Of a stretch of 64,000 nucleotides of DNA, positions 43,443 through 53,800 are shown piece after piece. Source of the DNA: Sulfitobacter aestuariivivens. GTDB lineage: Bacteria > Pseudomonadota > Alphaproteobacteria > Rhodobacterales > Rhodobacteraceae. The DNA is taken from positions 62,001 through 126,000 of the forward strand of contig NZ_JACTAG010000001.1 of the NCBI RefSeq assembly GCF_014763045.1. Direction: 5' to 3'. A program made the position numbers and the translations under genes. Within the stretch, counting starts at the first letter, position 1, and each line of letters starts with the position of its first letter. The notes beneath the pieces are model-generated. The model saw nothing but the letters and a program-made list of their open reading frames with translations. It ran no database searches and was not told where the DNA came from.

Positions 43443-46400
43443 ATGAACGAAACAGGCAAAGCAGCACCCTCGGGCGATATCGCCATTGTCGGCATGTCCG
43501 TGGATGTCCCGGGCGCGCGTGGCGTTGAGGCCTATTGGGCCAATTTGCGCGACGGTGTTGAGTCTATTCGGCGTCTTTCCCAAGACGAGCTGCTGGCCCA
43601 GGGCGAAAAGCTCGAGACGATCGCCCGCAAGAACTATGTGCCTGCCGCTGCCGATCTGGCCGGGTTCGCCGATTTCGATGCCGACTTCTTTGGTTTTTCG
43701 CCCAAAGACGCCGCCATTCTGGACCCGCAGCATCGCAAGTTCCTTGAAGTGTGCTGGACCGCGATGGAGCAGGCGGGCCATCCGCCGGAAAGCATCGCCG
43801 GCCCTGTGGGCGTCTATGGAGGCTGCGGGATGGGCAGCTATTTCTATTTCAACATCTGCTCCAATCCCGATCTGGTTGACGATGTGGGCATGTTCCTGCT
43901 GCGCCATACCGGAAACGACAAGGATTTTCTGACCACGCGGGTCAGTCACGTTTTTGATCTGCAGGGGCCTTCGGTTAGTGTTCAGACCGCCTGTTCGACA
44001 TCGCTGGTGGCGATCCATTATGCCTGCGAAGCGCTGCGCAGGGGCGAGATCGATATGGGCCTTGCCGGGGGGGTGACGATCGAACTGCCGCAGGGTCGGG
44101 GGTATCTTTTCAAGGAAAACGAGATCCTTTCGCCTGATGGTCATTGCCATGCATTTGATCACCGGGCGCAGGGCACTGTCTTTGGGTCGGGGGCAGGGGT
44201 TGTTGCGCTGCGCCGTCTGGAAGATGCCATCGCGGATGGGGATCATATCTGGGCCGTGATAAAGGGCTCGGCCATCAACAACGACGGGGCTGCCAAAGCG
44301 GGCTATCTGGCGCCCTCTGTCGACGGGCAGACCGATGCCATCGCAAAGGCGCTGGATGCCGCAGGGGTCGCGGCACAAAGCATCGGCATGGTTGAATGCC
44401 ATGGCACCGGCACCTATCTGGGCGATCCGATCGAGGTTGCGGCGCTGACAGAGGCTTACCGGTCGGAGACGGAGGCGACGGATTTTTGCCGCATCGGTTC
44501 GGTGAAGACCAACATCGGGCATCTGGATACGGCGGCTGGTGTGGCGGGCTTTGCCAAGGCCGCGCTGGCGCTGCATCATGGCCAGATACCGCCTTCGCTG
44601 GGGTTTGAGGCGCCGAACCCCGCGATCCCGTTTAAGGGCAGCCCGTTTCGGGTGAATGACGCACTGCATGACTGGGTGTCGGACACCCCGCGCCGGGCTG
44701 CGGTCAATGCGCTTGGTGTAGGGGGGACGAACGCGCATATCATCCTCGAAGAGGCGCCCGCGCGTGCCGCATCGGACGAGAGTGACTGGCCGTTTCAGCC
44801 GCTGGTGATCTCGGCCCATTCCAAGGCCGCCCTTGAGGCCAACACTGCGGCCCTTGCGGCCCATTTGCGGGCCCATCCGGAGCAACCCCTGGCCGATGTC
44901 GCCTATACACTGAAGGAAGGCCGCCGGGCCTTTGCCCACCGCAGGGTTGTCGTGGCCGAAAGCCATGCAGAAGCTGCCGATCTGCTGGAGGCGGCGGACA
45001 CCCGCCGTGTCTTTACACACGAGGCTTTGGGCGCCGACCCCGACGTGGTCTTTATGTTCCCGGGCGGTGGGGCGCAATATGCGGGCATGGCGCGGGACCT
45101 CTATACAACCGAGCCGGTGTTTGCCGACTGGATGGACCGGGGCATTGCGCATCTGCAGCCGCAGCTTACCTATGACATTCGCGCGCTCTGGCTGCCTGAG
45201 GCCGGGCAAAGCGGCGCTGCGGACGCGGCCCTCAAGCAGCCGTCGGTTCAGTTGCCGCTGATTGCAATTACAGAATACGCGCTGGCCCGGTTATGGCTGA
45301 GCTGGGGTGTCACACCTGCTGCCATGGTGGGGCATTCGATGGGGGAAAACGTTGCGGCCTGCCTTGCGGGTGTGATGCGTTTTGAAGATCTGATCGACCT
45401 GGTGCTGCTGCGGGGGCAATTGTTCGATGAAGTTCCCGCAGGGGGCATGCTGTCGATTTCTGCCAGCATGGACCAGATCGCGCCACTTTTGGGTGACGAT
45501 CTGGACATTGCCAGCATCAACGCGCCCGAGCTGATTGCCGTGTCCGGCCCGCAAGCCGCGCTGGATGCAATGCAGCGCCGGTTGGAAGCCGCCGAAATTG
45601 ACAGCCAGCGCGTTGCGATCGACATCGCTGCCCATTCGCGGATGCTGGAAGGTATTCTGGACCGCTATCGCGCCTTCCTTGCCACGCTGGATTTGCAGGC
45701 GCCGAAGATGACATTTGTATCCAACCGATCTGGCGCGACGATCACGGCCGAAGAGGCCACGGATCCTGACTATTGGGTGGGGCAGTTGCGCAACACGGTG
45801 CATTTTGCCGAGTGCATCAAGACGCTGAGCGCGGCGAGCCCACGGGTTTTCCTTGAGGTCGGGCCGGGCAAGGCGTTGTCGGCCCTTGCGTCGATGAACC
45901 CAGGCGTGCGGCCGGGGCAGGTGATGTCCACCTTGCGCCACCCCGAGCAGGACGTGGCCGATGATGTCTATTTCATGAGCGTGATCGCGCGCCTCTGGGC
46001 CTGTGGCTGCGCGGCGGACTGGTCTCAGATCTGGGGGACTGCGCGCCGCAACCGCGTGCTGCTGCCTAGCTATCAATTCCAGCGCAACACCTATTTCATT
46101 GAGCCGGGCAAGGCAGCAGCGCAGGGTGATGCCCCTGCACTGGCGCGGCGCGACGACATGGCAGACTGGGGATATGCGCCCACGTGGAAGCCCGCTTTTG
46201 CCGATACCGACGCCGATGCGCTTGCCACGTTGGCGGACCGCCCGCAGACCTGGCTGATTTTTGCGGACGACGCGGGCCTTGCCGCTCCGGTCAAGCAGCG
46301 GTTGCGGGTTGCGGGCCACAGGGTGATTGCAGTGCGCGCGGGCGATGCCTTTGCGCAGATTGATGAGGATCGCTACACGATTGCTGCCGAACAGGGGCGC

Positions 46401-49400
46401 GCAGGTTATGACCAGTTGATCGCGGCCCTTGGCGCGCGCGGGGTGATGCCGGACCGGATTGCGCATTTCTGGCTGACCGATGATCATGTGGCCCCGCGCC
46501 CCGGCTCATCTGTTTTTGATCGTAACATCGAACAGGGGTTCTGGAGCCTGACGTGGCTTGCACAGGCATTGACCGAAGCGGGGCTGGAAGGTGACCTGCA
46601 TCTGGATGTCTTCACAACCGGCGCAGCACAGGTGGCGGAAGAGGCGTTGACCCATCCTGAAAAGGCGCTGATAGCCGGGCCTGTTGGTGTGTTTGCGCGC
46701 GAGATGCCCGGTGTGAGCGCTGCGCAGATCGACGTTGAGGAATGGGTGGAACCACCTGCGGAACGCAGGCTGTTTGCACGGGCTGCCCCGGCACCACAAC
46801 GACCTGACATCACGGACCGGTTGCTGGAGGATATGCTGGCCACGCCCGCCAATACGGTCGCTGCGCATCGCGGCGATCGGCGTTATGTTCTGGGCTACAA
46901 GTCCATTGATCTGCCATCTGATACCGATCCTGCGTTTCGCGACGGAGGTATCTATCTGATCACGGGAGGTTTCGGCGGGATCGGTCTGACGCTGGCGGCT
47001 GACATCCTGCAGCGCCATGACGCCACGGTCGTTCTGCTGACCCGGGACGGGCTGCCGGACCGCAAGACCTGGAAAGCCTACCTTGACCGCAATGGCACCA
47101 CCGACCCCATCGCGCGGCGCATTCAGGCGGCCATACGACTGGAAGACCTGGGCCGTGTCGAGGTGGCCGGGGCCGATGTGGCCAACCTTGCCAAGATGCG
47201 ACGCGTTGTGCAGGACCTGACCGACCGCCATGGGAGGATCACGGGCGTGATCCATGCGGCTGGCGTGCTGGACGATGGTCCGCTGCTGGGCAAGACAGAC
47301 GCCCAGATGGATGCGGTGCTGTCCCCCAAGGTGCAGGGGCTGCGCGTGCTGGATCATCTGTTGCCCGATGGCACCTGCGAGATGATGGTTCTGTTTTCAT
47401 CGACCTCAACCGCGACCCGGGCGGCGGGGCAGGTGGATTATGTCGCCGCGAACGCCTGGCTCAACGCGTTTGCCGCGTCACGGAAGGGCGGCAAGACCCG
47501 TGTGACAGCTGTCAACTGGGGGATATGGGCGGATGTCGGCATGGCCACCAAGGCGCTGCCGGGAGCGGCGAGTGACGTGATGCCCGCCCGCCCGCTGGAT
47601 GCCGCCCTGTTGGAAACTGCGGGGGTGGATGATGGCGGGGACCCGATCTTTGCCACGACGCTCAGCACGGATGACTGGGTACTTGATCAGCATCGCACGA
47701 AGAACAATCAGGCGCTGATGCCCGGCACGGGCTACCTTGAATTGCTTGCCGAAGCGGCGGCGACGCAAGGTCTGGCGCAATTTGAGATCAAAGACCTGTA
47801 TTTCCTGCGTGCGATGCCGGTGGCTGATGGCGCCAGGCGCCAGGTTCAGCTGACCCTCAAGAGGGACGGCACAGGCTATGCCGCAGAGGTGCGCAGTGAT
47901 TGCATGTTGGATGGCCGGACGGGGTGGCAGTTGCACGCCCAGGCCACGCTAAGCGGGCATGTTGAGACACCCGTATCGCTGGATCTGCGTGCGATTGGCG
48001 CAGACTGCAGCCCCCCGACAAAATCTGCCGAGGGCCGCCTGCGGTCGTCACAGGAAACACACCTGAATTTTGGTCCCGAATGGCACGTTCTGCGGGAAAC
48101 CGCCTTTGGCAAGCGGCAGGGCATAGCAACGCTGCGCCTGCCTGAAGACCATGTTCTTGGCACTGTCCTGCATCCTGGGCTGATGGATCTTGCGACAGGC
48201 TGGGCGATGGAACTGATCCCTGAATACGGGGCTGCGCATCTTTGGGTGCCGGTGTCCTATGGTCGCGTGCGTGTGCATGAGGCCTTGCCCGCCGATATCC
48301 GGTCTGTTGTGAGGCTGGTAAGCCATGGCGATGGCTTTGCCGAATTTGACGTTACTCTTTGTGCACCCGATGGCTGCGTGCTGGTCGAGGTCAGCCGATT
48401 TGCGATGAAGCGGCTGGAGGGTGGGTTTGCCAACCCCGCGCCGCTGGACGTGCGCGAAGTCCGCTTTGATGAAGATGCTGAGCAGGTGGTGCTGAGCCCT
48501 GCCGAAGAGCGCTTTGCCTATCTGGTCTCGCAGGGCATTCGCGCGGCCGAAGGGCCCGAGGCCTTGCGGCGCGCGCTTGGGTCGGATCGTGCGCAGGTGC
48601 TGGTGTCTTCGATGCCGCTGGAGGCGCTGATCGCGCAGGCCGATACGGCGGTGGTTGAACAGGCCAGTGGCGGTCAAAGTTTCGAACGGACGGATCTGGA
48701 AGGTTTCGTCGCTCCGGAGGGGCCTGTCCAGACACGGCTTGCTGAAATGTGGGAAAACCTGCTGGGCGTGAGCCCGGTCGGTGCCGAGGACAGCTTTTTC
48801 GATCTGGGGGGTCATTCGCTTATTGCGGTGCGCCTTTTTGCGACAGTGAAGCGTGAATTCAAGGTCGAATTTCCAATATCTGTCCTGTTCGAGGCACCGA
48901 CGATCGCCAAGTGCGCGGCCCTGATCGCGGCAGAGGTGGGTGAGAGTGATGCGGATGCCGAGAGCAGCGCGGCACCAGCCCGAAAATTCGACTATTTGGT
49001 ACCGCTCAATCAGTCAGACCAGAAGGACGCACCACCACTCTTTGTGATTGCGGGCATGTTTGGCAATGTGCTGAACCTGCGCCATCTGGCGCTGCCGTTT
49101 TCGTGTGAAAGGCGCGTCTTTGGCGTGCAGGCGCGCGGGCTGATCGGCGACACCGCGCCGCACACCGATGTGGCGACGGCGGCGGCTGACTATCTGGCTG
49201 AGATTCGCGCGGTCCAGCCGCATGGGCCCTATCTGCTGTCTGGTTATTCCGGCGGCGGCATCACGGCCTATGAAATGGCGCAACAGTTGCGCGCGGCAGA
49301 TGAAGAAGTGGCTGTGCTGGCGATGCTTGATACCCCGTTGCCCGTCAGGCCCACCTTAACGCGGGCCGACAAGACCTTGATAAAAATGGCTGAGTTGCGG

Positions 49401-49847
49401 TCAAAGGGTCCGGCATATCTGGTTGAGTGGGCGCGCAATCGCTGGGCATGGGAAAAGGAAAAGCGCGCAGGACTGCATATGGATGGTGGCAATGCGCCGG
49501 GTGCGGAATTCAACAATCAGAAGATTCAGCAGGCGTTCCTGACAGCTGTCGGTGCCTATGATACCCCCCCCTGGGACGGCCCGCTGACCCTGTTCCGCCC
49601 CGCCCTTGACCGGCACTGGAAAGTTTCTGACGGGCGCTGGGTGTCTTCGGAACGCGAATATGTTTTCGAAGACAATGACTGGCGGAAATATGCGCCCGAC
49701 ATGGAGGTGGTCGAGGTGCCGGGCGATCATGTATCGATGGTGCTGGCCCCCAATGTGACCGCGCTGGCGCAGGAACTGCGCGAAGTGATCGCAGCGGCGC
49801 TTGACGACAACAGCATGGGATGGCCGCGGGCCACGGCGGCGGAATGA
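43443..49847 (+). CDS. Single-module type I polyketide synthase, KS-AT-KR-DH-ACP-TE
   Basis: 2134 residues. KS (about 12-435) has Cys184 in TACSTSL, His320 in HGTGT and His360 in NIGH, all intact. AT (about 540-860) has Ser632 in GHSMGE; extender choice is not readable. KR (about 1165-1400) has TGGFGGIG (1174-1181) and Tyr1333 in YVAAN. DH (about 1405-1700) has His1417 and Asp1582, but the H-x3-G-x4-P motif is changed to HRTKNNQALMP, one residue longer and without the Gly. ACP has Ser1792 in DLGGHSL, and TE has Ser1936 in GYSGG and His2096. KR before DH is not the usual order (DH-KR). TE means this protein can release product. It is coupled to a glycosyltransferase and then to the NRPS. Confidence 0.95.
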   Translation: MNETGKAAPSGDIAIVGMSVDVPGARGVEAYWANLRDGVESIRRLSQDELLAQGEKLETIARKNYVPAAADLAGFADFDADFFGFSPKDAAILDPQHRKFLEVCWTAMEQAGHPPESIAGPVGVYGGCGMGSYFYFNICSNPDLVDDVGMFLLRHTGNDKDFLTTRVSHVFDLQGPSVSVQTACSTSLVAIHYACEALRRGEIDMGLAGGVTIELPQGRGYLFKENEILSPDGHCHAFDHRAQGTVFGSGAGVVALRRLEDAIADGDHIWAVIKGSAINNDGAAKAGYLAPSVDGQTDAIAKALDAAGVAAQSIGMVECHGTGTYLGDPIEVAALTEAYRSETEATDFCRIGSVKTNIGHLDTAAGVAGFAKAALALHHGQIPPSLGFEAPNPAIPFKGSPFRVNDALHDWVSDTPRRAAVNALGVGGTNAHIILEEAPARAASDESDWPFQPLVISAHSKAALEANTAALAAHLRAHPEQPLADVAYTLKEGRRAFAHRRVVVAESHAEAADLLEAADTRRVFTHEALGADPDVVFMFPGGGAQYAGMARDLYTTEPVFADWMDRGIAHLQPQLTYDIRALWLPEAGQSGAADAALKQPSVQLPLIAITEYALARLWLSWGVTPAAMVGHSMGENVAACLAGVMRFEDLIDLVLLRGQLFDEVPAGGMLSISASMDQIAPLLGDDLDIASINAPELIAVSGPQAALDAMQRRLEAAEIDSQRVAIDIAAHSRMLEGILDRYRAFLATLDLQAPKMTFVSNRSGATITAEEATDPDYWVGQLRNTVHFAECIKTLSAASPRVFLEVGPGKALSALASMNPGVRPGQVMSTLRHPEQDVADDVYFMSVIARLWACGCAADWSQIWGTARRNRVLLPSYQFQRNTYFIEPGKAAAQGDAPALARRDDMADWGYAPTWKPAFADTDADALATLADRPQTWLIFADDAGLAAPVKQRLRVAGHRVIAVRAGDAFAQIDEDRYTIAAEQGRAGYDQLIAALGARGVMPDRIAHFWLTDDHVAPRPGSSVFDRNIEQGFWSLTWLAQALTEAGLEGDLHLDVFTTGAAQVAEEALTHPEKALIAGPVGVFAREMPGVSAAQIDVEEWVEPPAERRLFARAAPAPQRPDITDRLLEDMLATPANTVAAHRGDRRYVLGYKSIDLPSDTDPAFRDGGIYLITGGFGGIGLTLAADILQRHDATVVLLTRDGLPDRKTWKAYLDRNGTTDPIARRIQAAIRLEDLGRVEVAGADVANLAKMRRVVQDLTDRHGRITGVIHAAGVLDDGPLLGKTDAQMDAVLSPKVQGLRVLDHLLPDGTCEMMVLFSSTSTATRAAGQVDYVAANAWLNAFAASRKGGKTRVTAVNWGIWADVGMATKALPGAASDVMPARPLDAALLETAGVDDGGDPIFATTLSTDDWVLDQHRTKNNQALMPGTGYLELLAEAAATQGLAQFEIKDLYFLRAMPVADGARRQVQLTLKRDGTGYAAEVRSDCMLDGRTGWQLHAQATLSGHVETPVSLDLRAIGADCSPPTKSAEGRLRSSQETHLNFGPEWHVLRETAFGKRQGIATLRLPEDHVLGTVLHPGLMDLATGWAMELIPEYGAAHLWVPVSYGRVRVHEALPADIRSVVRLVSHGDGFAEFDVTLCAPDGCVLVEVSRFAMKRLEGGFANPAPLDVREVRFDEDAEQVVLSPAEERFAYLVSQGIRAAEGPEALRRALGSDRAQVLVSSMPLEALIAQADTAVVEQASGGQSFERTDLEGFVAPEGPVQTRLAEMWENLLGVSPVGAEDSFFDLGGHSLIAVRLFATVKREFKVEFPISVLFEAPTIAKCAALIAAEVGESDADAESSAAPARKFDYLVPLNQSDQKDAPPLFVIAGMFGNVLNLRHLALPFSCERRVFGVQARGLIGDTAPHTDVATAAADYLAEIRAVQPHGPYLLSGYSGGGITAYEMAQQLRAADEEVAVLAMLDTPLPVRPTLTRADKTLIKMAELRSKGPAYLVEWARNRWAWEKEKRAGLHMDGGNAPGAEFNNQKIQQAFLTAVGAYDTPPWDGPLTLFRPALDRHWKVSDGRWVSSEREYVFEDNDWRKYAPDMEVVEVPGDHVSMVLAPNVTALAQELREVIAAALDDNSMGWPRATAAE

Positions 49848-50851
49848 GCATGTCGGACACCCCCCGCCTGCTGGTGATTATCCTCAATTACCGCACCGCA
49901 GAGATGACGCTGCGCGCGGCAGAAGCGGCATTGGCCGACATGCCCGAAGGCGCGGAACTGGTGCTTATCGACAATGCGTCGGGTGACGGGTCAGCGCGCG
50001 TGTTGCAAGAGGCACTTAGTGCGCGGGGTTGGGATGCTGAGGGCCGAGTGCGCCTGATCTTGTCGAATGAAAATGGTGGCTTTGGGGCGGGCAACAACCT
50101 GGGCCTGCGGGCTGCGATGTCAGATGGCACCCGGCCCGATTACTTTTATGTCCTGAATTCAGATGCCTTTCCGGATCGCGGTTGTATCGGGACATTGCTG
50201 GACCACCTGCAAGTCCATCCCACAGCGGGCTTTGCCGCCTCGCATGTGCGGGGAGAGGACGGGGTCGATCACACCACGGCGTTTCGGTTTCCCAGTATCG
50301 CGGGAGAATTTGAAGGCGCGGCCCGCATCGGCCCGATCTCAAAGCTGCTGTCGAAAGCTGTGGTGGCGCCCCCCTTGCCAACGACACCGACGCAGGTCGA
50401 CTGGGCTGCCGGGGCCAGCATTCTGATCCGTGCAGAAACACTGCGTGATGTCGGACTTTTTGACGAAACCTTCTTTCTCTACTTTGAGGAAACAGATCTG
50501 ATCCTGCGTGCCGCCCGCACAGGCTGGACCTGCTGGTTCGTGCCGGATGCGCGTGTGGTTCATGTGGGCTCTGTGTCGACGGGCATGCGGGAATGGGCGC
50601 GGATGCCGGACTATTGGTTCGCCTCACGTCGGCATTACTTTGTGAAAAACCACGGGCGTGTCTATGCAGCCCTTGCGTGGTGTGCCCGGATTTCAGGGGC
50701 CACGATCCATGCTGTGCGATGCCGTGTCACGGGTCAGCCGTCACAGGATGCGCCGCATTTCCTGCCAGATTTGTTCCGATTTGGTTTGGGCCTTGGCCCT
50801 GCCGGACGCCGCCAGATCACCCCCCGCTCCCCTTCGGAGGATACCTTATGA
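49844..50851 (+). CDS. Glycosyltransferase family 2 (rhamnosyltransferase-like) inside the PKS/NRPS operon
   Basis: A 335-residue GT2 protein. LLVIILNYRTAEMTLRAAEAAL and IDNASGDGS form the nucleotide site, YVLNSDAFPD is the DxD-like metal site, and AASILIRAETLRDVGLFDETFFLYFEETDLILRAARTGW is the classic acceptor region of rhamnosyl- and related transferases. The start at 49844 overlaps the PKS stop (ATGA), and its own stop overlaps the NRPS start (ATGA at 50848), so all three are made together. That placement suggests it glycosylates the PKS/NRPS product or builds the sugar it is attached to. Confidence 0.9.
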   Translation: MSMSDTPRLLVIILNYRTAEMTLRAAEAALADMPEGAELVLIDNASGDGSARVLQEALSARGWDAEGRVRLILSNENGGFGAGNNLGLRAAMSDGTRPDYFYVLNSDAFPDRGCIGTLLDHLQVHPTAGFAASHVRGEDGVDHTTAFRFPSIAGEFEGAARIGPISKLLSKAVVAPPLPTTPTQVDWAAGASILIRAETLRDVGLFDETFFLYFEETDLILRAARTGWTCWFVPDARVVHVGSVSTGMREWARMPDYWFASRRHYFVKNHGRVYAALAWCARISGATIHAVRCRVTGQPSQDAPHFLPDLFRFGLGLGPAGRRQITPRSPSEDTL

Positions 50852-53800
50852 CCGCCGCTTTCAGACCTGCGCCCGTTTCAGCCATCTTGATCGGAGACGA
50901 GAGCCTGACGATAGCCTGTGGGGACACGATGATAGCGGGCGGCCATGCGATTGTGGCCGTGGTGACCCGCGACGAGGCGGTGCGCGACTGGGCCGCAGAT
51001 CGAAAGCTGCGCGTCTTTGCAGCACCTGGTGATCTGCCGGGGGCTGGCGTGCAGGCCGATTGGTTGCTGAGCATTGCCAACCTGCGGATCATTCCGGATG
51101 CGGTTCTGGCGATCCCTGCCAAGGGCGCGATCAATTTCCATGATGGTCCGTTGCCACGGTACGCGGGCTTGAATACGCCAGCCTGGGCGATCATCAATGG
51201 TGAGACGACCCATGGCGTCAGCTGGCATCTGATCGAAGGCGGCGTGGACGAGGGCGATCTGCTGGCGCAAAAGCTGGTGGAGGTGTCGCCGGATGAAACG
51301 GCATTCAGCCTGAACGCCAAATGCTATGCCGCCGGGCTGGAAAGCTTTGCCGGCGTATTGGCGCAACTGGAAGCCGGGACCCTCAACCGTCGCCCGCAGG
51401 ACCTTTCGCAGCGCAGCTATTTCGCCCGAGATGACAGGCCTGCACACATGGGCGTCCTGGACTTTGATCACGAGGCCGAAGTGCTTTCGGCGCTGGTGCG
51501 CGGACTGGAGTTTGGCGGGTACTGGAACCCTCTGGGCATCGCGAAAGTGCAGGCTGGGGATAAGCTTTTCCACCTGTCCGGGCTTGAGCTGTCGGCGGCG
51601 GCGTCGGGCGAACCGGGGCTGATCATCGAGGTCACTGCGGATGCGGTGACAGTGGGCACCAGAACCAGTGACGTCATCCTGCGCGGTGTGACAGACCTTG
51701 GCGGGACAGCGGTCGATCTGACCACGATTTTCACGGTGGGCGAGACATTGCCGTGTCCGGATATCGCAGCTTTGCCCGTGTCGGATGAGGCTCGGTGGCG
51801 CGGTGCCTTGCGGCAAGACATGCTTGCGCTGCCGCTGTTGAAGGCATCGGATCGCGCGCCGGCAACTCTTACCTTGCCCATTGATATCAATGGCTTGAAG
51901 CTTGAGGCTCAGGCCGTTGCAGCGGCTTTGGTGCTTTGTCGTTCCGCAGATCCTGAGGCGGGATGCCGTATCGCCCTGGCGAAGGTGACCGATCATCCGC
52001 TTGCTGCTGACACCGTTCCGTTGCTCTTGCCGGAAGGACCGCTTGATACCGTTCTGGCCGGGATGGGCAAGGCGATTGACGCGGCCAATGCCTCCGCTGG
52101 GATGGCCCGCGATTTGCCGTTGCGCGACCCGCTGATCAACGCGGGCGCGGTCGAGTGTGCGATCAGCCTGGATGGATCGATCCCTCAGGAGGCCGCGATC
52201 ACCGTTGCGCTGGCTGAAAATGGTGCCGCGCTCCACTATGATGCTGCGCGCCTGACCCTTTCTGCGGCGAAACTGCTGCAAGTACGCCTGAATGCGGCGT
52301 TTGCGGCCTATCCCAATGCGAAGACACGTGACGACATTGCTGCCCTGCCGCAAACCGAAGAACATATGTTGCGTGAAACCTGGAATGACACGCAGCGCGG
52401 GTACGAGCGGGTTACCATCCATGCAGCCTTTGAAGCGCAGGTTGCAGCAACGCCTGACGCGGTGGCGTTGGTCTTTGAAAACCAGTCGCTGAGCTATGCG
52501 CAGCTTAATGCCAGGGCCAATCGTGTGGCGCATACCCTGCGCGGCATGGGCGCGGGGCCCGACACGCCCATTGGCCTCTACACTGCGCGCGGTATCGACC
52601 TTTTGGTGGCCACATTGGGCATTCTCAAGGCGGGCGGGGCCTATGTGCCGCTTGATCCGGCGTATCCTGCGGACCGCATTGCACACTACATCGCCGACAG
52701 TGATGCGCCGATTATCGTCACGCAAGCTGCACTGCGCGCGCATCTGCCGCCACACGCAGCCGAGGTGCTTGAGATCGACAGCGATCCGCGCTGTGCACAG
52801 GCCCCGGAGACCAATCCAGAACCCTCGGCGGGCATGGATGATCTGGCCTATCTGATCTACACTTCAGGTTCCACGGGGACGCCGAAGGGTGTGATGGTTA
52901 CCCATGGCAATGTGGCGAATTTCTTTGCCGGGATGGACGACCGGATCGATTTTGAGGCGGGCGCGGTCTGGCTTGCGGTGACCTCGCTCAGCTTTGATAT
53001 CTCGGTGTTGGAGCTTTTCTGGACGCTATCGCGCGGTTTCAAGCTGGTGCTGGCGGGCGACGAGAGCCGCACGATGATGTCCAATGGCCCTGTTACGTCG
53101 GACCGGGCCATTGATTTCAATCTGTTTTACTGGGGCAATGACGACGGTGTTGGCCCCAAGAAGTACGAGCTTTTGCTGGAAGGGGCCAAGTTTGCTGACG
53201 CGCATGGGTTCAATGCGGTCTGGACGCCCGAGCGGCACTTTCACGCCTTTGGTGGGCCCTATCCAAATCCATCGGTGACCGGGGCTGCCGTAGCAGCGGT
53301 GACGCAGAACCTCGATATTCGCGCCGGATCCTGTGTGGCGCCGCTGCACCATCCTGCGCGCATCGCCGAAGAATGGGCGGTTATCGACAACCTGACGAAC
53401 GGGCGTGTGGGGCTTGCGATTGCCAGTGGCTGGCAGCCCGATGACTTTGTGTTGCGGCCTGAAAACACACCGCCTGAGAACAAGCCGGCGATGTATGCGA
53501 CAATTGATCAACTGCGCCAGCTTTGGGCGGGAGAGGCTGTGGCGTTTCCCAAAAAGGACGGCACGCCCCATGCGGTTCTGACCCAGCCACGCCCAGTTTC
53601 AAAGGAATTGCCCATTTGGGTGACGACCGCCGGCAATCCGCAAACCTGGAAAGAAGCCGGGGAGATCGGGGCGAATGTGCTGACGCATCTTCTGGGACAA
53701 ACGGTCGAGGAGGTCGCGGGCAAGATCGAGATCTACCATGCGGCCCTGCGTGAGGCGGGTCATGATCCGGCGGACTTTAAGGTGACTGTGATGCTGCACA

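Noticed and set aside
43209..45209. 666-codon minus-strand ORF over the PKS start
   Set aside because: It lies fully antisense to the KS domain and has no recognisable motif. High G+C makes such shadows common.
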